Shown piece after piece: positions 62,042 to 64,000 of a stretch of DNA of 64,000 bases. Made by a program: the position numbers and the translations under genes. Below the pieces are notes generated by a model that ran no database searches, was not told where the DNA came from, and saw nothing but the letters and a program-made list of their open reading frames with translations. Source of the stretch: Paragorgia papillata (lineage: Eukaryota; Cnidaria; Anthozoa; Scleralcyonacea; Coralliidae); the NCBI GenBank assembly GCA_035771165.1, contig JAWNZC010000238.1:2722501-2786500 (forward strand), in the 5' to 3' direction. Each line of letters starts with the position of its first letter. Positions within the stretch are counted from its first letter, which is position 1.

Positions 62042-62207
62042 CAACAATCGAAATATAGGAAGGTTAGATAAGGAGTGTAACGTTTCGAGCGAAGGTCCTT
62101 CGTCAGAGAGGAGGTCCTTCGTCAGAGAGAAGGGCCGCTCTGACGAAGGGGCCTTCGCTCGAAACGTTCGACTCCTTATCTAACCTTACAATATTTCGAT
62201 TGTTGCT
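62042..62207. mobile_element. AATCGAAATATAG fold-back repeat, copy 2
   Basis: Arms of about 60 bp. The centre has two tandem GTCCTTCGTCAGAGAG units not present in the intron copy. Confidence 0.75.
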
Positions 62208-62429
62208 TTAACACTGCCTACGCAGTACGCTACTTTTAATAACAAAGCATCCTTTTAGCGGCGACCCTTCTGGTCCCCTTCGTTCTATTGTCTCTGGAGA
62301 GAGGTTTAGGTTAGATTTAGATTTACTGTCGTTATTGCCTATAGCAACTGAACATGACTACCATGATGTAGGTGTTGATTTTACGGAGGGAGGAAAACTG
62401 GAGAAGAAAATCCCTCGATGCACAGGACA

Positions 62430-62545
62430 GATCAACTAACGGGGTCATTCCCAAGCGGTCACCCATCCAAGTACTAACCCCGTCTAATCGGGATTAACTT
62501 TTGGTGAGAGGCAGCGCGCTAACAGCACACGCCCCCCGTGCTCCC
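62430..62545 (-). repeat. 5S-like SINE, minus strand
   Basis: On the minus strand it reads GCTGCCTCTCACCAAAAG, then GGTTAGTACTTGGATGGGTGACCGC, close to the 5S internal promoter region. Confidence 0.55.
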
Positions 62546-62691
62546 CCTAAGGAGGGAACATACAGCACCATGTAAAAATGTCCAACAATTGGAAAGTTTA
62601 TTTCATTTTATTACTAGCAGAAAAACAAAAAAATTACACTTAATGAAAATAAAACAAAGTTGTTCTTTTTTGTTACGAGAAAAGTGGTCTA

Positions 62692-62900
62692 CTAGAGCTG
62701 TCCACAATCGGCAATAACAATTTTTTTGGATGTCTTCCCTGACTCAGAACCATACCCTTCAATCTTTTCCACAACATCCATTCCTTCCACAATTGAACCA
62801 AAGACCACGTGTTTGTTATCCAACCATGTTGTCTTCACTGTACAGATAAAGAACTGAGATCCATTGGTGCCTGGGCCTGCATTGGCCATGGACAAAATAC
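62692..62900 (-). CDS. PPIA: Terminal exon of a cyclophilin A-type peptidyl-prolyl isomerase
   Basis: Minus-strand exon with an acceptor (TTTTCCATAG) before GT ATT TTG. It encodes, after a split Gly codon, [20 protein letters not shown] and continues to ADCGQL and stop. It is the C-terminal third of the cyclophilin fold, with the catalytic-loop residues of this part (QFFICT). It folds proteins by cis-trans isomerisation at proline. Upstream exons should lie at higher coordinates or beyond the window; I did not find them in 62.9-64 kb. A typical poly(A) signal is not assigned. Confidence 0.9.
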
Positions 62901-63154
62901 CTATGGAAAAATAAATATTCAACAAATAAAACATAAAGCTCCGTGCATATGTACTCTTATAAAGGCACGTTTGACGTCATTTGAACACGAAAGAAGTTGC
63001 GTAGCGTAGAGGCATTAGCCAATGGGAATTTTGCGTACAATCCCTACGCATAAACCCAAGAAGTTACAGCTTCAGTAGCAGGCACTCTTTCAAGTCCGCC
63101 CCGTCAGCGAACCGCCCCCCGGAGCGCCTGCTTCGCAGGCTAGACTGTATTTTC

Positions 63155-63571
63155 CCAATCTCGTTCCCAGAGCCCACGTTCCGCACCCGGGAAACGAGAC
63201 TCTGGGATAATCCGTTTCAAATCGTTACGTTATTGGCTGAATAGTGAGCATGAGTTGGTCTGAAGTGACCGGAAGTAGAATTAATAAAATCAAAATAACA
63301 AAGATGTCGGACGACAAGACTCCAGTGAAGACGTTGCCGCGATCGATATCTTCCCCGTATGTGTGTAGATGCTGTAATTCGAGATTCGCCAGCAACCCCA
63401 TTGACTTGTTTGGGGAAAAGTCAAACAAGGAGAACATACTATCCAGATTCCGCTGGGATATTTACGCATGCGTACCTCAACCGGAATAACAAGAATCCTG
63501 TGATTTGAAACGGATTATCCCAGAGTCTCTCGTTTCCCGGGTGGGGAACGTGGGCTCTGGGAACGAGATTG
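63155..63571. mobile_element. Fold-back MITE copy 2, enclosing an exon-like ORF
   Basis: Arms of about 70 bp (CAATCTCGTTCCCAGAGCCC and its complement) enclose about 270 bp absent from copy 1 at 50889-51096. This insert contains a plus-strand ORF (63244-63489, with a likely inner start at 63304). Confidence 0.75.
63304..63489 (+). other. Exon-like ORF within a MITE
   Basis: About 61 residues starting MSDDKTPVKTL. CRCCNSRF and a DLFGEKSNKENI segment look like a Cys-containing first-exon fragment of a zinc-binding host protein. No splice donor is seen at its end. Probably a captured gene fragment; product unknown. Confidence 0.35.
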
Positions 63572-63604
63572 GTATTCTCCTTGTTTTCCAACGCTAATGT
63601 GCAG

Positions 63605-63661
63605 CTAACTCGTCAGGGCACCCCCAATTTCATGAAGAAAGTGATGATGGTCCAACCAAAG
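63605..63661 (+). other. Possible host exon of 57 bp
   Basis: Preceded by a pyrimidine-rich tract and GTGCAG, ending AAAG before GTATAC. It reads NSSGHPQFHEESDDGPTK in one frame. Splice-signal evidence only, so a weak call. It might belong to the gene from which the MITE ORF came. Confidence 0.25.
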
Positions 63662-64000
63662 GTATACATTTATCAACATTGTATATTAGTTAGGACGGGC
63701 AATGAAACATTTTCAATAAACTGTTTTCAATAATCCAAGTAAACAAAACAACTCTTGTGGCTTGTGCCAAACAACATCACTAACTTCGATAGACAATCTT
63801 GCCGTTCGCCATCTTGTTGTAAGCCCTTGCCTAATTAACTGACGTCACAAGCTGGGTAAACATGATAAAACGTATTCAAGATTCTGGCAGCTGAATTTCT
63901 GTGGTATGTTTTTAAAGTGTTGTGGTTTAATCAAGAATGAAAATCATCTACAAAAAATGAATTTCAGAGTTCAGACTTATATATGTGAAAGTATGGCTAA
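63662..64000. other. No gene recognised
   Basis: AT-rich end of the window. I see nothing that supports a feature. Confidence 0.4.

Overview
The window is animal genomic DNA from an AT-rich genome crowded with repeats. It has intron-bearing host genes (an inositol polyphosphate multikinase and a cyclophilin terminal exon), tandem intronless class A GPCR genes, tRNA-like and 5S-like SINEs, LINE fragments, fold-back MITEs and long microsatellites. The combination suggests an early-branching marine invertebrate, most likely a cnidarian; this is inference, as no sequence here fixes the species.

Layout. 1-14.39 kb and 35.9-48.6 kb: a GPCR cluster, four intact minus-strand genes of about 305 codons at 4.4, 10.2, 38.8 and 46.3 kb. 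Each carries, about 500 bp upstream, degraded copies of its own N-terminal coding region; the window's left edge holds the upstream part of a further unit whose gene lies outside. Units at about 4-9.7 kb and 9.7-38.2 kb are a tandem duplication with a period near 5.76 kb. 14.398-35.902 kb: a complete 21,505-bp Polinton/Maverick inserted into the second unit. It has 210-bp terminal inverted repeats, a 6-bp target duplication TTGGTT, and an unoccupied sister site in the first unit at 8632-8637. 48.6-52.0 kb: a CR1/L2-like LINE 5' fragment with 2A-like and PHD-like segments, split by two MITEs, then fold-back elements and a TTTC/TTCC array. 52.0-59.5 kb: a four-exon inositol polyphosphate multikinase gene with introns full of mobile DNA. 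59.6-64 kb: nested MITEs, the last exon of a cyclophilin A-type gene, and a palindromic element enclosing an exon-like ORF.

The Polinton is the most interesting object. It has about 24 largely uninterrupted genes: protein-primed-type DNA polymerase B, DDE integrase, A32-like packaging ATPase, candidate major and minor capsid proteins, a collagen-shafted fibre and a lectin-like second fibre sharing an N-terminal tag, several small membrane proteins, and a D5-type archaeo-eukaryotic primase with a PriCT-2 domain but no helicase. A candidate late transcription factor with a possible zinc ribbon is also present. Ten genes start at the string ATAAATG and most others have AATAA just upstream. Seven gene ends or convergent junctions carry perfect short hairpins. 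Together this suggests an element with its own virus-like transcription signals, morphogenesis genes and replication module, probably a recently integrated virus-like element.
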